This document shows, one piece after another, positions 42,350-52,170 of a DNA stretch of 64,000 bases; the first letter of the stretch is position 1; each line of letters opens with the position of its first letter. The translations under genes and the position numbers were made by a program. The stretch is from assembly GCF_006491595.2 (NCBI RefSeq), contig NZ_VEVQ02000007.1, positions 186,001-250,000 on the forward strand. The letters are read 5' to 3'. The stretch is from Flavobacterium jejuense. Its GTDB lineage: Bacteria; Bacteroidota; Bacteroidia; Flavobacteriales; Flavobacteriaceae. The notes beneath the pieces are model-generated. The model saw only the letters and a program-made list of their open reading frames with translations, had not been told where the DNA came from and searched no databases.

Positions 42350-42691
42350 ATGAAGAAAATAATGATGATTTTGCTAGTAAGTCTTTTCTCATTAGCTAGT
42401 TTTTCTCAAGAAAAGAAAAATAAAAATAAGAGAGTAGAGTTTCCTGTTAATGGAAATTGTGAAATGTGTGAAAAGCGAATTGAAAAAGCGGCTTTTTCAG
42501 TAAAAGGAGTAAAAAGTGCAGATTGGCATATTGATCATAAAGATTTGCATTTAATCTTTGATGAAAATAAATGTTCAGTTGCAGATATTCAAAAAGCAAT
42601 TGCAAGAGCTGGTCATGATGCAGGAAAAGTAAAAGCTTCAGACGAGGATTATGAAAAGCTTCATGGTTGTTGCCAGTATGAAAGACTTTAA
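42350..42691 (+). CDS. Secreted heavy-metal-associated (HMA) domain protein
   Basis: 113 residues. The signal peptide ends SLASFSQ. The HMA fold has its metal site at NGNCEMCEKR (Cys37, Cys40) and a ferredoxin-like pattern to about residue 100. The C-terminus HGCCQYERL carries two more cysteines. It is probably a periplasmic copper-binding chaperone handing metal to or from the TonB-dependent receptor encoded 57 bases upstream. Confidence 0.9.
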   Translation: MKKIMMILLVSLFSLASFSQEKKNKNKRVEFPVNGNCEMCEKRIEKAAFSVKGVKSADWHIDHKDLHLIFDENKCSVADIQKAIARAGHDAGKVKASDEDYEKLHGCCQYERL

Positions 42692-42732
42692 AGAAAAGAT
42701 TTTTAACTGAGATTTAATATTCGAATGTTAAT

Positions 42733-42771
42733 AAAAAATCCGATTAGAAATTTTTCTAATCGGATTTTTTT
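42733..42771. terminator. Bidirectional terminator between the HMA gene and groEL
   Basis: An almost perfect stem AAATCCGATTAGAAA / TTTCTAATCGGATTT with a two-base loop, A-run before and T-run after, between convergent genes. Confidence 0.9.
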
Positions 42772-42800
42772 ATACTTGCAAAGTAGTACTTTGTACTTTA

Positions 42801-44459
<1,659 letters not shown>

Positions 44460-44500
44460 TTAAATGTTTAATTTTGTTTTTTTAACTCACAATTTGATTT

Positions 44501-44776
44501 CTAAAGAATCGCGTAAATTTCATCTTCTTTCATTATAAGGTAATCTTTACCTTCATATTTGAATTCTGTACCAGAGTACTTTCCATAAAGTACAACATCA
44601 CCCGTTTTTACAGTCATGGTATGGTCTTTTTTTCCATTTCCTACAGCTACAACAATTCCTTTTTGAGGTTTTTCTTTTGCAGTATCTGGAATAATAATTC
44701 CTGATGCTGTTGTAGTCTCAGCAGCCATTGGCTCAATCACTACGCGATCTGAAATTGGTTTAATGTTTAATGACAT
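44501..44776 (-). CDS. groES: 10 kDa co-chaperonin GroES
   Basis: 91 residues: IKPISDRVVIEPM at the start, the mobile loop ETTTASGIIIPDTAKEKPQK, and the C-terminal YEGKDYLIMKEDEIYAIL. It caps the GroEL ring and is cotranscribed with groEL. No CIRCE element is seen upstream; instead two direct TTTGGCACAA repeats lie 50-75 bases before the ATG. Confidence 0.97.
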   Translation of the reverse strand: MSLNIKPISDRVVIEPMAAETTTASGIIIPDTAKEKPQKGIVVAVGNGKKDHTMTVKTGDVVLYGKYSGTEFKYEGKDYLIMKEDEIYAIL

Positions 44777-44825
44777 ATTATGTAAATTTTAATTAGTATT
44801 TGTTCGGTACTGTAATTTTCAGAAA

Positions 44826-44851
44826 TTGTGCCAAAATGATTTTGTGCCAAA
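44826..44851 (-). promoter_or_regulatory. Direct repeats upstream of groES
   Basis: TTGTGCCAAA at 44826-44835 and 44842-44851 (TTTGGCACAA on the coding strand), 16 bases apart. They contain GGCAC like a sigma-54 -24 box, but neither copy has a GC at the -12 spacing, so they are more likely binding sites for another regulator. Confidence 0.35.
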
Positions 44852-44864
44852 TTTACTGTAATAA

Positions 44865-44892
44865 AAATGCCAGCACTGACAGGCTGGCATTT
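44865..44892 (-). terminator. Terminator of secG
   Basis: On the minus strand AAATGCCAGC / GCTGGCATTT (44883-44892 with 44865-44874) is followed by TTATTAC, just after the secG stop. Confidence 0.78.
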
Positions 44893-44913
44893 ATTAATTT
44901 ATGTGCTATATAA

Positions 44914-45276
44914 TTATTTAGGAGCTTCCTCTGTTTTTGCAGGAGCTTCTGTTGCTGTATTTGTAGCGTCTTGAGTTGTAGGGATTGTAGTTTGAGTGGT
45001 AGGAACTTTTACTTCGTCATCTCCTAAAACTTTTGATCCACTTGCATCACTTCCGCTGAAAGCTAAAGTAGATAATAAGATAAGTGCAATTAAAATTCCA
45101 CCTAAAGTCCAAGTACTTTTGTCTAAAAAGTCTGTTGTTTTTTGTACACCACCTAATTGTTGTGAACCACCAAAAGAAGATGATAAACCTCCTCCTTTAG
45201 GATTTTGTACCATAATGGCTAAAATTAATAAAAAGCAAACAATTGTTATTGCAATTAAAAAACCTGTGAATCCCAT
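44914..45276 (-). CDS. secG: Preprotein translocase subunit SecG
   Basis: 120 residues. Two membrane segments (about 2-22 and 53-72) flank the SecG motif QNPKGGGLSSSFGGSQQLGG. A Thr/Ala/Glu-rich C-terminal tail of about 40 residues follows, longer than in E. coli but common in Bacteroidetes. It supports SecYE-mediated export. It is cotranscribed with the upstream TPR-like gene 3 bases away and ends at its own terminator. Confidence 0.93.
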   Translation of the reverse strand: MGFTGFLIAITIVCFLLILAIMVQNPKGGGLSSSFGGSQQLGGVQKTTDFLDKSTWTLGGILIALILLSTLAFSGSDASGSKVLGDDEVKVPTTQTTIPTTQDATNTATEAPAKTEEAPK

Positions 45277-45279
45277 AAT

Positions 45280-46098
45280 CTAATTATTATTTTGTTGTAA
45301 ATTTTTTATATCTTTTATTCGGTTTGCAAAGAAACTACTTTTTTCTGGATATTTCAAAATTAAAATATCATAAGCTTGAATTGCTTTCTGATATTTTTTT
45401 TGTTCTAAGTAGATTTTAGCAAGTGTTTCTGTCATTAAATGTGTTGGCTCTTCACTGCTTTTGCTAATGTTTATAGGTGCTGGAGTAGCTTCTTTGACAG
45501 GAGATATCTTTGGATTAAGTTCTATGAAACGATCAATAATATCTATTTTTTTTAATTTTTCATCATCTCTAACTTCTTCTTTTTCTTTATTTTCCCTTTC
45601 AATAGGAGCAAATTTGGTTAGTTGAAGCCATTCTTGAAAGGAATGTTTTTCGCTTTGATTGAAATCTAAAGGCTTCCCTATCTCTAATTTTTTTTCAATA
45701 GTAATTATGTCTTCTCTTTCTTCTTTTATTTTAGTTTCTAATTCTAAAGTTTCATTATTTGTTTCTATCTGAGGTTCATTAATAACAACAGGACTCTCAA
45801 CAACTGGTAAGTTGCTAATTGTTTTTTCTTGAACATTTATAGTGTTCTTTTGAAGTGTTGTGAAACTATCAGAAGTAATGAAATCAAATAGAATGCTTCT
45901 GTCATTTGTGTGTGCTGCTGTTTTTTTTAATTCGTAGTTGTATCTAAAACTTTCTTGATTATATAATCCTTTTAAGTGTAGTGCTTTAACACTTTGAAAA
46001 AAGGGAAACTGTTGTAAAATAATTTCTAATGCCATAGTTTGTTTTTCATTAATGGCATTAGGTTTATTTAGAAGATATGTTAAATCAGTTTTGTTCAA
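45280..46098 (-). CDS. Conserved hypothetical protein with C-terminal TPR-like motif
   Basis: 272 residues. The N-terminal 90 residues include PNAINEKQTMALEIILQQFP and FFQSVKALHLKGLYN. The middle is Glu/Lys-rich and low complexity, and the C-terminus (about 215-265) holds one tetratricopeptide-like helix pair (TLAKIYLEQKKYQKAIQAYD, ILILKYPEKSSFFANRI). No signal peptide. Its constant place between lptE and secG in flavobacteria, as I recall it, suggests a role linked to envelope protein or LPS transport, but there is no direct evidence. Confidence 0.75.
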   Translation of the reverse strand: MNKTDLTYLLNKPNAINEKQTMALEIILQQFPFFQSVKALHLKGLYNQESFRYNYELKKTAAHTNDRSILFDFITSDSFTTLQKNTINVQEKTISNLPVVESPVVINEPQIETNNETLELETKIKEEREDIITIEKKLEIGKPLDFNQSEKHSFQEWLQLTKFAPIERENKEKEEVRDDEKLKKIDIIDRFIELNPKISPVKEATPAPINISKSSEEPTHLMTETLAKIYLEQKKYQKAIQAYDILILKYPEKSSFFANRIKDIKNLQQNNN

Positions 46099-46114
46099 TT
46101 TTAATTTTTATGTT

Positions 46115-46618
46115 TTACCATTTAGCTAATGATTCATTAAAGATATCTTGAGTAATCCTTTCAAAAATTTCATCAAGAGCAGTTGTTAACCTACTACCAG
46201 TCATTTGTTCGTTGGCTGGATAATCATGATAAAATGAAAAACGTTTTTCAAAATCATCATCTTCTTTTTTTCTGTTTGAAAATCGAACTAAAACAGAAAT
46301 TGTTAATCTGTTTTGAGCAGCCCTTTGATCAGCGGTAGCAGACATAGGTGTAATGCGATATTCAGTAATTTCTCCTTCGTATAATAAGTCTCCTCCTTGA
46401 GAAACCAAATTTAAATTCGTTTGATTTTGTAAAATTTCCTGTAAAGTAATTGTAAACGTTCTTTCAATTCCTGGTTCTATAAGATCTGCAGTGTTTTGGA
46501 AGTAGTTTACCTGAAAGGTATCGGCATCTATTTTTCCGGTTCCTGTAAAATTATAATACTTGCAGCTACATACTGTAAATAATAAAAATAAAGATAGTAT
46601 TTTTAGAATAGATTTCAT
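46115..46618 (-). CDS. LptE-family lipoprotein
   Basis: 167 residues. The signal MKSILKILSLFLLFTVCSC has its lipobox Cys in VCSCKYYNFTGTGKI. The mature part shows QVNYFQNTADLIEPGIERTF, an LptE-like alpha/beta arrangement with ISVLVRFSNR and a terminal helix FERITQDIFNESLAKW. LptE plugs the LptD barrel that inserts lipopolysaccharide in the outer membrane. Its start codon is adjacent to the stop of the sigma-54 activator gene with no intergenic base. Confidence 0.85.
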   Translation of the reverse strand: MKSILKILSLFLLFTVCSCKYYNFTGTGKIDADTFQVNYFQNTADLIEPGIERTFTITLQEILQNQTNLNLVSQGGDLLYEGEITEYRITPMSATADQRAAQNRLTISVLVRFSNRKKEDDDFEKRFSFYHDYPANEQMTGSRLTTALDEIFERITQDIFNESLAKW

Positions 46619-47890
46619 TTATAAATCGTATTGTTTAATTTTTCTATATAAGGTTCTTTCGGAAATACCTAATTCATCTGCAGCAGCTTTTCGTTTTCCT
46701 TTATTTCGTTCCAAAGATTTTTTGATTAGTTCAATTTCTTTAGCCTCTAAACTTAATGTTTCTTCTTCCTCTACGGTTTCGGCAAAAAGATAGTTTTCTT
46801 CATCTTCATCTAAATCCTGATTCTCAAAAGTTTCTTGTTGTATTTGATTTTGAACAGGAATAATTTCAGGTTTTGATTCTTTATCAAAGATAACATTATC
46901 TTCGTTTTGACCATAGATGCGTTGAATTAAATTTTTATTAGTTTCTTGAACTTTTGAGGTTCCATTTTGCATTAATTCAAGCGTTAATTTTTTCAAATCA
47001 TTTAGATCTGCTTTCATGTCAAAAAGCACTTTGTATAAAATTTCTCTTTCATTACTAAAATCATTCTCATTTTTTTTAGTATTTATAACAGAAGGTAAAT
47101 TGCTTCCTTCTGAAGGTAAATAGTGCTGTAATGTTGGTAAACTAATTTCTCGTTTTGTTTCTAAAACAGATACTTGTTCAGCTATATTTCTTAATTGACG
47201 AATGTTTCCGCTCCAGCGATATCGAATTAAATAATTGACAGCTTCATCTGCTAATTTAATGGGAGGCATTTTGTACTTATGGGCAAAATCAGAAGAAAAT
47301 TTTCTAAAGAGAATATGAATGTCATCTTTTCGCTCTCTTAATGGAGGTAGTTGGATTTCAACGGTACTTAATCTATAGTATAAATCTTCTCTAAATTTCC
47401 CTTTTTCTATAGCATCAAACATGTTTACGTTTGTGGCAGCCACTATTCTTACATTGGTTTTTTGGACTTGAGAAGAACCAACTTTTATAAATTCACCATT
47501 TTCAAGAACACGCAATAATCTTACTTGTGTGGTTAAAGGTAATTCGCCCACTTCATCTAAGAAAATAGTTCCACCATCAGCTACTTCAAAATAACCTTCC
47601 CGTGTAGAAGTAGCTCCAGTAAAAGAACCTTTTTCATGACCAAAAAGCTCACTGTCAATAGTTCCTTCTGGAATAGCACCACAATTGACCGCAATGTATT
47701 TTCCATGTTTTCTATGTGAAAGCGAATGGATTATTTTTGGGATACTTTCTTTTCCCACACCACTTTCTCCAGTAACTAAAACTGAAATGTCAGTAGGAGC
47801 AACTTGTATGGCTTTTTCTATTGAACGATTTAATTTTGGGTCATTTCCAATAATTTCAAATCGTTGTTTTATGGCTTGTACTGTTTCCAT
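46619..47890 (-). CDS. Sigma-54-dependent transcriptional activator without receiver domain
   Basis: 423 residues. The AAA+ domain starts almost at residue 12, with Walker A GESGVGKE (41-48), the sigma-54 contact loop GSFTGA (88-93, instead of the usual GAFTGA), Walker B GTIFLDEVGELP and the arginine-finger region FREDLYYRLSTVEI. A Glu-rich linker and a Fis-type helix-turn-helix (GKRKAAADELGISERTLYRK) follow. No sensory domain is attached, so activity may be controlled in trans or by expression. It is cotranscribed with lptE. Confidence 0.92.
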   Translation of the reverse strand: METVQAIKQRFEIIGNDPKLNRSIEKAIQVAPTDISVLVTGESGVGKESIPKIIHSLSHRKHGKYIAVNCGAIPEGTIDSELFGHEKGSFTGATSTREGYFEVADGGTIFLDEVGELPLTTQVRLLRVLENGEFIKVGSSQVQKTNVRIVAATNVNMFDAIEKGKFREDLYYRLSTVEIQLPPLRERKDDIHILFRKFSSDFAHKYKMPPIKLADEAVNYLIRYRWSGNIRQLRNIAEQVSVLETKREISLPTLQHYLPSEGSNLPSVINTKKNENDFSNEREILYKVLFDMKADLNDLKKLTLELMQNGTSKVQETNKNLIQRIYGQNEDNVIFDKESKPEIIPVQNQIQQETFENQDLDEDEENYLFAETVEEEETLSLEAKEIELIKKSLERNKGKRKAAADELGISERTLYRKIKQYDL

Positions 47891-47961
47891 TACTTAATTT
47901 GTTTAAGAGTTTAAGAGTTTAAAAGTGTTTCTGGACAATTTTAAGCTATATTAAACAATTT

Positions 47962-49413
47962 TTAACTTTGCATTATTTCAGAGTATCCTACTGCTTCTCC
48001 TATTAAAGTAGCTGCTGTACAGTCTGTGATTTTTACATTTACAAAATCACCAGGTTTGTAATTTTCTTTTGCAAAAACGACTACCGTATTTTGAGAGTTT
48101 CTTCCAGACCAATGTTCGCTAGAGCGCTTTGAATCTTTTTCAACTAGTACTTCAACTGTTTGCCCTATAAAACGCTTTGTTTTTTCTAATGCATGAACTT
48201 GTTGTAAGTCAACAATCTCAGTTAATCTTCGTTTTTTTACATCGTCAGGAACATCGTCTTCCATTTTTCGAGCAGCCATAGTTCCTGGCCTTTCCGAATA
48301 AGCAAACATGAAACCAAAATCATATTTCACATATTCCATTAAGGAAAGTGTGTCTAAATGATCTTCTTCAGTTTCTGTTGGAAAGCCTGTAATCATATCT
48401 TGTGATAAAGAAATATCAGGTATAATTCTTTTAATATTGTCAATTAAAGTCATGTATTCTTCACGAGTATGTTGACGATTCATTTCTTTTAGTATTCTAG
48501 TACTTCCAGATTGAACGGGTAGATGAATATAATTACAAATATTATGATGCTTTGCCATTACTTCAATCACTTCTACGTGCATATCTTGTGGATTTGAAGT
48601 AGAAAAACGGAAACGCATTTTTGGAAATTGAGTAGCAGATAGGTTTAAAAGTTGAGCAAAATCTACTGCTGTTGCTTTTTGCATATCGGTAGCTTTTACG
48701 AAATCTTTTTTCAATCCTCCACCATACCATAAGTAACTATCTACATTTTGCCCTAAAAGAGTAACTTCTTTGAAACCTCTATTCCATAAATCTTGAATTT
48801 CATCTAAAATGCTTTGTGGTTCGCGACTTCTTTCTCTTCCTCTTGTAAAAGGGACAACACAAAAAGTACACATATTGTCACAACCTCTTGTGATAGATAC
48901 AAATGCAGTAACTCCATTTGAATTTAGTCTTACTGGAGCAATATCTCCATAAGTTTCTTCTTTAGATAAAATCACATTGATAGCATCCCTACCGTCTTCA
49001 ACATCTTTTAGAAGATTCGGAATGTCTTTGTAGGCATCTGGGCCAACAACCATATCCACGATTTTTTCTTCTTCTAAAAATTTATCTTTTAAACGTTCAG
49101 CCATACAACCAAGAACTCCAACTTTCATGTTTGGGTTGATTTTCTTAACAGCATTGTATTTTTCTAAACGTTTTCGTATAGTTTGTTCTGCTTTATCACG
49201 AATGGAACAAGTGTTTACCAATACCAAATCAGCTTCTTCAAGATTCTGAGTAGTATTGTAACCTTGATTTACTAATATTGAAGCTACAATTTCACTGTCA
49301 GAAAAATTCATCTGACAACCATAACTCTCTATAAAAAGTTTTTTTGCGTTTCCTTCTTTTTGTTCTAAAACAAGACTAGTTCCTTGTTTGTTTTCTTCAA
49401 TTATCTTTTCCAT
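47962..49413 (-). CDS. miaB: tRNA-2-methylthio-N6-dimethylallyladenosine synthase MiaB
   Basis: Radical SAM methylthiotransferase modifying A37 of tRNAs reading codons that begin with U. The UPF0004 domain (about 27-140) has ESYGCQMNFSDSE and VNTCSIRDKAEQ. The radical SAM cluster is CDNMCTFCVVPF (CxxxCxxC), and a TRAM domain is at the C-terminus (RFIGQTVEVLVEKDSKRSSE). Length 483 is normal. It has its own -7 element upstream. Confidence 0.96.
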   Translation of the reverse strand: MEKIIEENKQGTSLVLEQKEGNAKKLFIESYGCQMNFSDSEIVASILVNQGYNTTQNLEEADLVLVNTCSIRDKAEQTIRKRLEKYNAVKKINPNMKVGVLGCMAERLKDKFLEEEKIVDMVVGPDAYKDIPNLLKDVEDGRDAINVILSKEETYGDIAPVRLNSNGVTAFVSITRGCDNMCTFCVVPFTRGRERSREPQSILDEIQDLWNRGFKEVTLLGQNVDSYLWYGGGLKKDFVKATDMQKATAVDFAQLLNLSATQFPKMRFRFSTSNPQDMHVEVIEVMAKHHNICNYIHLPVQSGSTRILKEMNRQHTREEYMTLIDNIKRIIPDISLSQDMITGFPTETEEDHLDTLSLMEYVKYDFGFMFAYSERPGTMAARKMEDDVPDDVKKRRLTEIVDLQQVHALEKTKRFIGQTVEVLVEKDSKRSSEHWSGRNSQNTVVVFAKENYKPGDFVNVKITDCTAATLIGEAVGYSEIMQS

Positions 49414-49451
49414 AATAGGTATTCTGTAATTTCAATACAAATTTCAATCTG

Positions 49452-49459
49452 CAAAGATA
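49452..49459 (-). promoter_or_regulatory. -7 promoter element of miaB
   Basis: TATCTTTG on the minus strand (CAAAGATA on plus), 39 bases before the miaB start. Confidence 0.5.
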
Positions 49460-49641
49460 ATACTAAATTATAAATTATGACAAGATGTCAGAAGTACTTT
49501 AACAAATATTAATATATTACAGTTACTATATATAAGGAGTAAAATTACTTTTTAGGAGAATTAAAAACGATTATAGAGGTGGATTATGAGAATAAATTCT
49601 TTAAAAAACAGGTATAAAACTTAAAATTTAAAAAAAACTCC

Positions 49642-49649
49642 TACTTTTG
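49642..49649 (+). promoter_or_regulatory. -7 promoter element of topA
   Basis: TACTTTTG matches TAnnTTTG and lies 19 bases before the ATG at 49669. Confidence 0.55.
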
Positions 49650-49668
49650 TGCCAAATAAAAATTGAGA

Positions 49669-52167
49669 ATGGCAAAGAATTTAGTTATCGTTGAGTCACC
49701 TGCAAAGGCAAAAACTATCGAGAAATTTCTAGGAAAAGACTATCAGGTTGAGTCCAGTTTTGGGCATATTGCTGATTTACCTTCTAAAGAAATTGGAGTA
49801 GATGTAGAAAATGGTTTTAAGCCAAAGTATGAGGTGTCGAGTGATAAAAAGGCTTTAGTGACAAAACTAAAATCTTTAGCTAAAAATGCCGATATGGTTT
49901 GGTTGGCTTCCGATGAGGATCGTGAAGGGGAAGCTATTTCTTGGCACTTGTCTGAAGAATTAAAGTTAAAACCTGAAAAAACAAAACGTATTGTTTTTCA
50001 TGAAATTACAAAAACAGCCATTCAAAAAGCAATAGAGAACCCTAGAAGTATTGACTATAATCTAGTAAATGCACAACAAGCAAGAAGGGTTTTAGATCGA
50101 TTAGTAGGATATGAATTGTCTCCAGTCCTTTGGAAAAAAGTAAAAGGAGGGTTGTCAGCTGGTCGTGTACAGTCGGTTTCGGTTCGTTTAATTGTTGAGA
50201 AAGAAAGAGAAATTCAAAATTTTAACTCTGAAGCATCTTATTCTATAAGTGCTGAGTTTACTAATGAAGCTGGAAAATCTTTCAAAGCGAAGTTGCCGAA
50301 AAATTTTTCTACTAAAAAAGAAGCAGAAGATTTTCTGCAAAAAAATATCGGTTCTTCTTATAAAGTAGCAGACTTAGAAACTAAGCCAACTAAAAAATCT
50401 CCTGCAGCGCCATTTACAACATCAACCTTGCAACAAGAAGCTGCTAGAAAGTTGTATTTGCCAGTTGGTATTACAATGCAAATTGCACAACGTTTGTATG
50501 AAGCCGGTTTGATCACCTATATGAGAACGGATAGTGTTAATCTTTCAAATGAAGCAATGCAAGCAGCACAAGCAGAGATTGAAAGTTATTATGGTAAAGA
50601 ATTTAGTAAGCCTAGAAATTACAATACAAAATCTAAAGGAGCGCAAGAAGCCCATGAAGCTATTCGCCCTACAGATATGTCTCGTCACACAGTAGATATA
50701 GATAGAGATCAAGCGCGTTTATATGATTTAATTTGGAAAAGAACTTTGGCTTCACAAATGAGTGATGCGCAATTAGAGCGTACTAATGTTAAAATAGAAG
50801 CGAATAATCATAATGAACTTTTTACCGCTACTGGTGAAGTAATTAAGTTTGAAGGTTTTCTAAAAGTTTATTTAGAAGGTCATGATGAGGATGAGGAAGA
50901 ACAAGAAGGAATGTTGCCAGCAATGAAGGTAAGTGAGAAATTATTAAATTCTTACATAACTGCTACAGAACGTTTTTCAAGACCACCAAGTCGTTACACT
51001 GAAGCATCATTGGTGAAAAAATTAGAAGAATTAGGAATAGGACGTCCTTCAACTTATGCGCCTACAATCTCAACAATTATAAATCGTAATTATGTAGAGA
51101 AAGGAACATTCGAAGGACAAGAAAGAAAATACAACCAGTTAGTTTTAGAAGCAGGTAAAGTTATTTCAAAGGATTTAACAGAAAATACGGGTTCTGATAA
51201 AGGAAAATTAGTACCAACAGATATTGGTATTATTGTAAATGATTTTTTAGTAGCCAATTTTAAAACGATTTTGGATTATAATTTTACAGCTAAAGTGGAG
51301 CAAGATTTTGATGAAATTGCTTCTGGAAATGAAGATTGGGTAAAAATGATGAATGATTTTTACAAACATTTTCATCCGAATGTAGTAGATGTAGAGAAAA
51401 ATGCAGAAAGAGAAACTGGAGAGAGAATTCTTGGTAAGCATCCAGAAAGTGGAAGACAAGTTTCTGTTCGATTAGGAAAATTTGGACCAATGGTTCAAAT
51501 TGGAGAGCAAGAAGATGAAGAAAAACAATTCGCAAGTTTACTACCAGAGCAAAATATTGGAACAATAACTTTAGAAGATGCTCTGACATTATTTTTGTTG
51601 CCAAAATCATTAGGGCAGTATGAAGGGGAAGAAGTAGAAGTTAATAATGGTCGTTTTGGACCGTATGTAAGATTTGGAAAAACATTTATTTCCTTGCCAA
51701 AAGGAGAAGAACCTTTAGATGTAACTATAAATAGAGCTGTTGAATTAATTAAAGAGAAGCAAGAAGCTGATGCTCCAATAGCTACATATGATAGTTTACC
51801 AGTTCAAAAAGGAGTAGGTCGTTTTGGGCCGTTTCTTAAATGGAATGGAATGTTTATTAATGTGAATAAAAAATATGATTTTGATAATTTATCACAGGCA
51901 GATGTTAAGGAGCTTATTTTAGATAAATTACAAAAGGAGAAAGATAAGCTTGTTCATAATTGGGAAGAAGAGGGAATTCGAGTTGAAAAAGCGCGTTGGG
52001 GACGTTCTGTGATATTAAAAGGAAAGGTAAAAATTGAATTAGGTAAAGATTTTGATGTTTCTAAATTAACTTTAGAAAAAGCGAAAGAAATGATCGAAGC
52101 AAAAGCACCTGCTAAGAAGACTACAAAAAAAACACCAACAAAAAAGACAACATCTAAAAAGAAGTAG
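49669..52167 (+). CDS. topA: DNA topoisomerase I
   Basis: Type IA topoisomerase relaxing negative supercoils. The ATG at 49669 (MAKNLVIVESPAKAKTIEKF) is preferred to the TTG at 49663. Toprim domain motifs are LVIVESPAKA and LASDEDREGEAISWH. The active-site tyrosine is in GLITYMRTDSVNLS. C-terminal repeats of the KFGPMVQIG / GRFGPYVRFG / GRFGPFLKW type and a Lys/Thr tail replace zinc fingers. At 832 residues it is typical of Bacteroidetes. The degenerate arginase-like gene starts 3 bases after the stop. Confidence 0.97.
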   Translation: MAKNLVIVESPAKAKTIEKFLGKDYQVESSFGHIADLPSKEIGVDVENGFKPKYEVSSDKKALVTKLKSLAKNADMVWLASDEDREGEAISWHLSEELKLKPEKTKRIVFHEITKTAIQKAIENPRSIDYNLVNAQQARRVLDRLVGYELSPVLWKKVKGGLSAGRVQSVSVRLIVEKEREIQNFNSEASYSISAEFTNEAGKSFKAKLPKNFSTKKEAEDFLQKNIGSSYKVADLETKPTKKSPAAPFTTSTLQQEAARKLYLPVGITMQIAQRLYEAGLITYMRTDSVNLSNEAMQAAQAEIESYYGKEFSKPRNYNTKSKGAQEAHEAIRPTDMSRHTVDIDRDQARLYDLIWKRTLASQMSDAQLERTNVKIEANNHNELFTATGEVIKFEGFLKVYLEGHDEDEEEQEGMLPAMKVSEKLLNSYITATERFSRPPSRYTEASLVKKLEELGIGRPSTYAPTISTIINRNYVEKGTFEGQERKYNQLVLEAGKVISKDLTENTGSDKGKLVPTDIGIIVNDFLVANFKTILDYNFTAKVEQDFDEIASGNEDWVKMMNDFYKHFHPNVVDVEKNAERETGERILGKHPESGRQVSVRLGKFGPMVQIGEQEDEEKQFASLLPEQNIGTITLEDALTLFLLPKSLGQYEGEEVEVNNGRFGPYVRFGKTFISLPKGEEPLDVTINRAVELIKEKQEADAPIATYDSLPVQKGVGRFGPFLKWNGMFINVNKKYDFDNLSQADVKELILDKLQKEKDKLVHNWEEEGIRVEKARWGRSVILKGKVKIELGKDFDVSKLTLEKAKEMIEAKAPAKKTTKKTPTKKTTSKKK

Positions 52168-52170
52168 GGA

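Noticed and set aside
44826..44851. Sigma-54 promoter upstream of groES
   Set aside because: GGCAC is present twice, but neither copy has GC at the required distance for the -12 element.
51247..51610. Minus-strand ORFs within topA
   Set aside because: Antisense to conserved topoisomerase domains; no ribosome binding site or motif.
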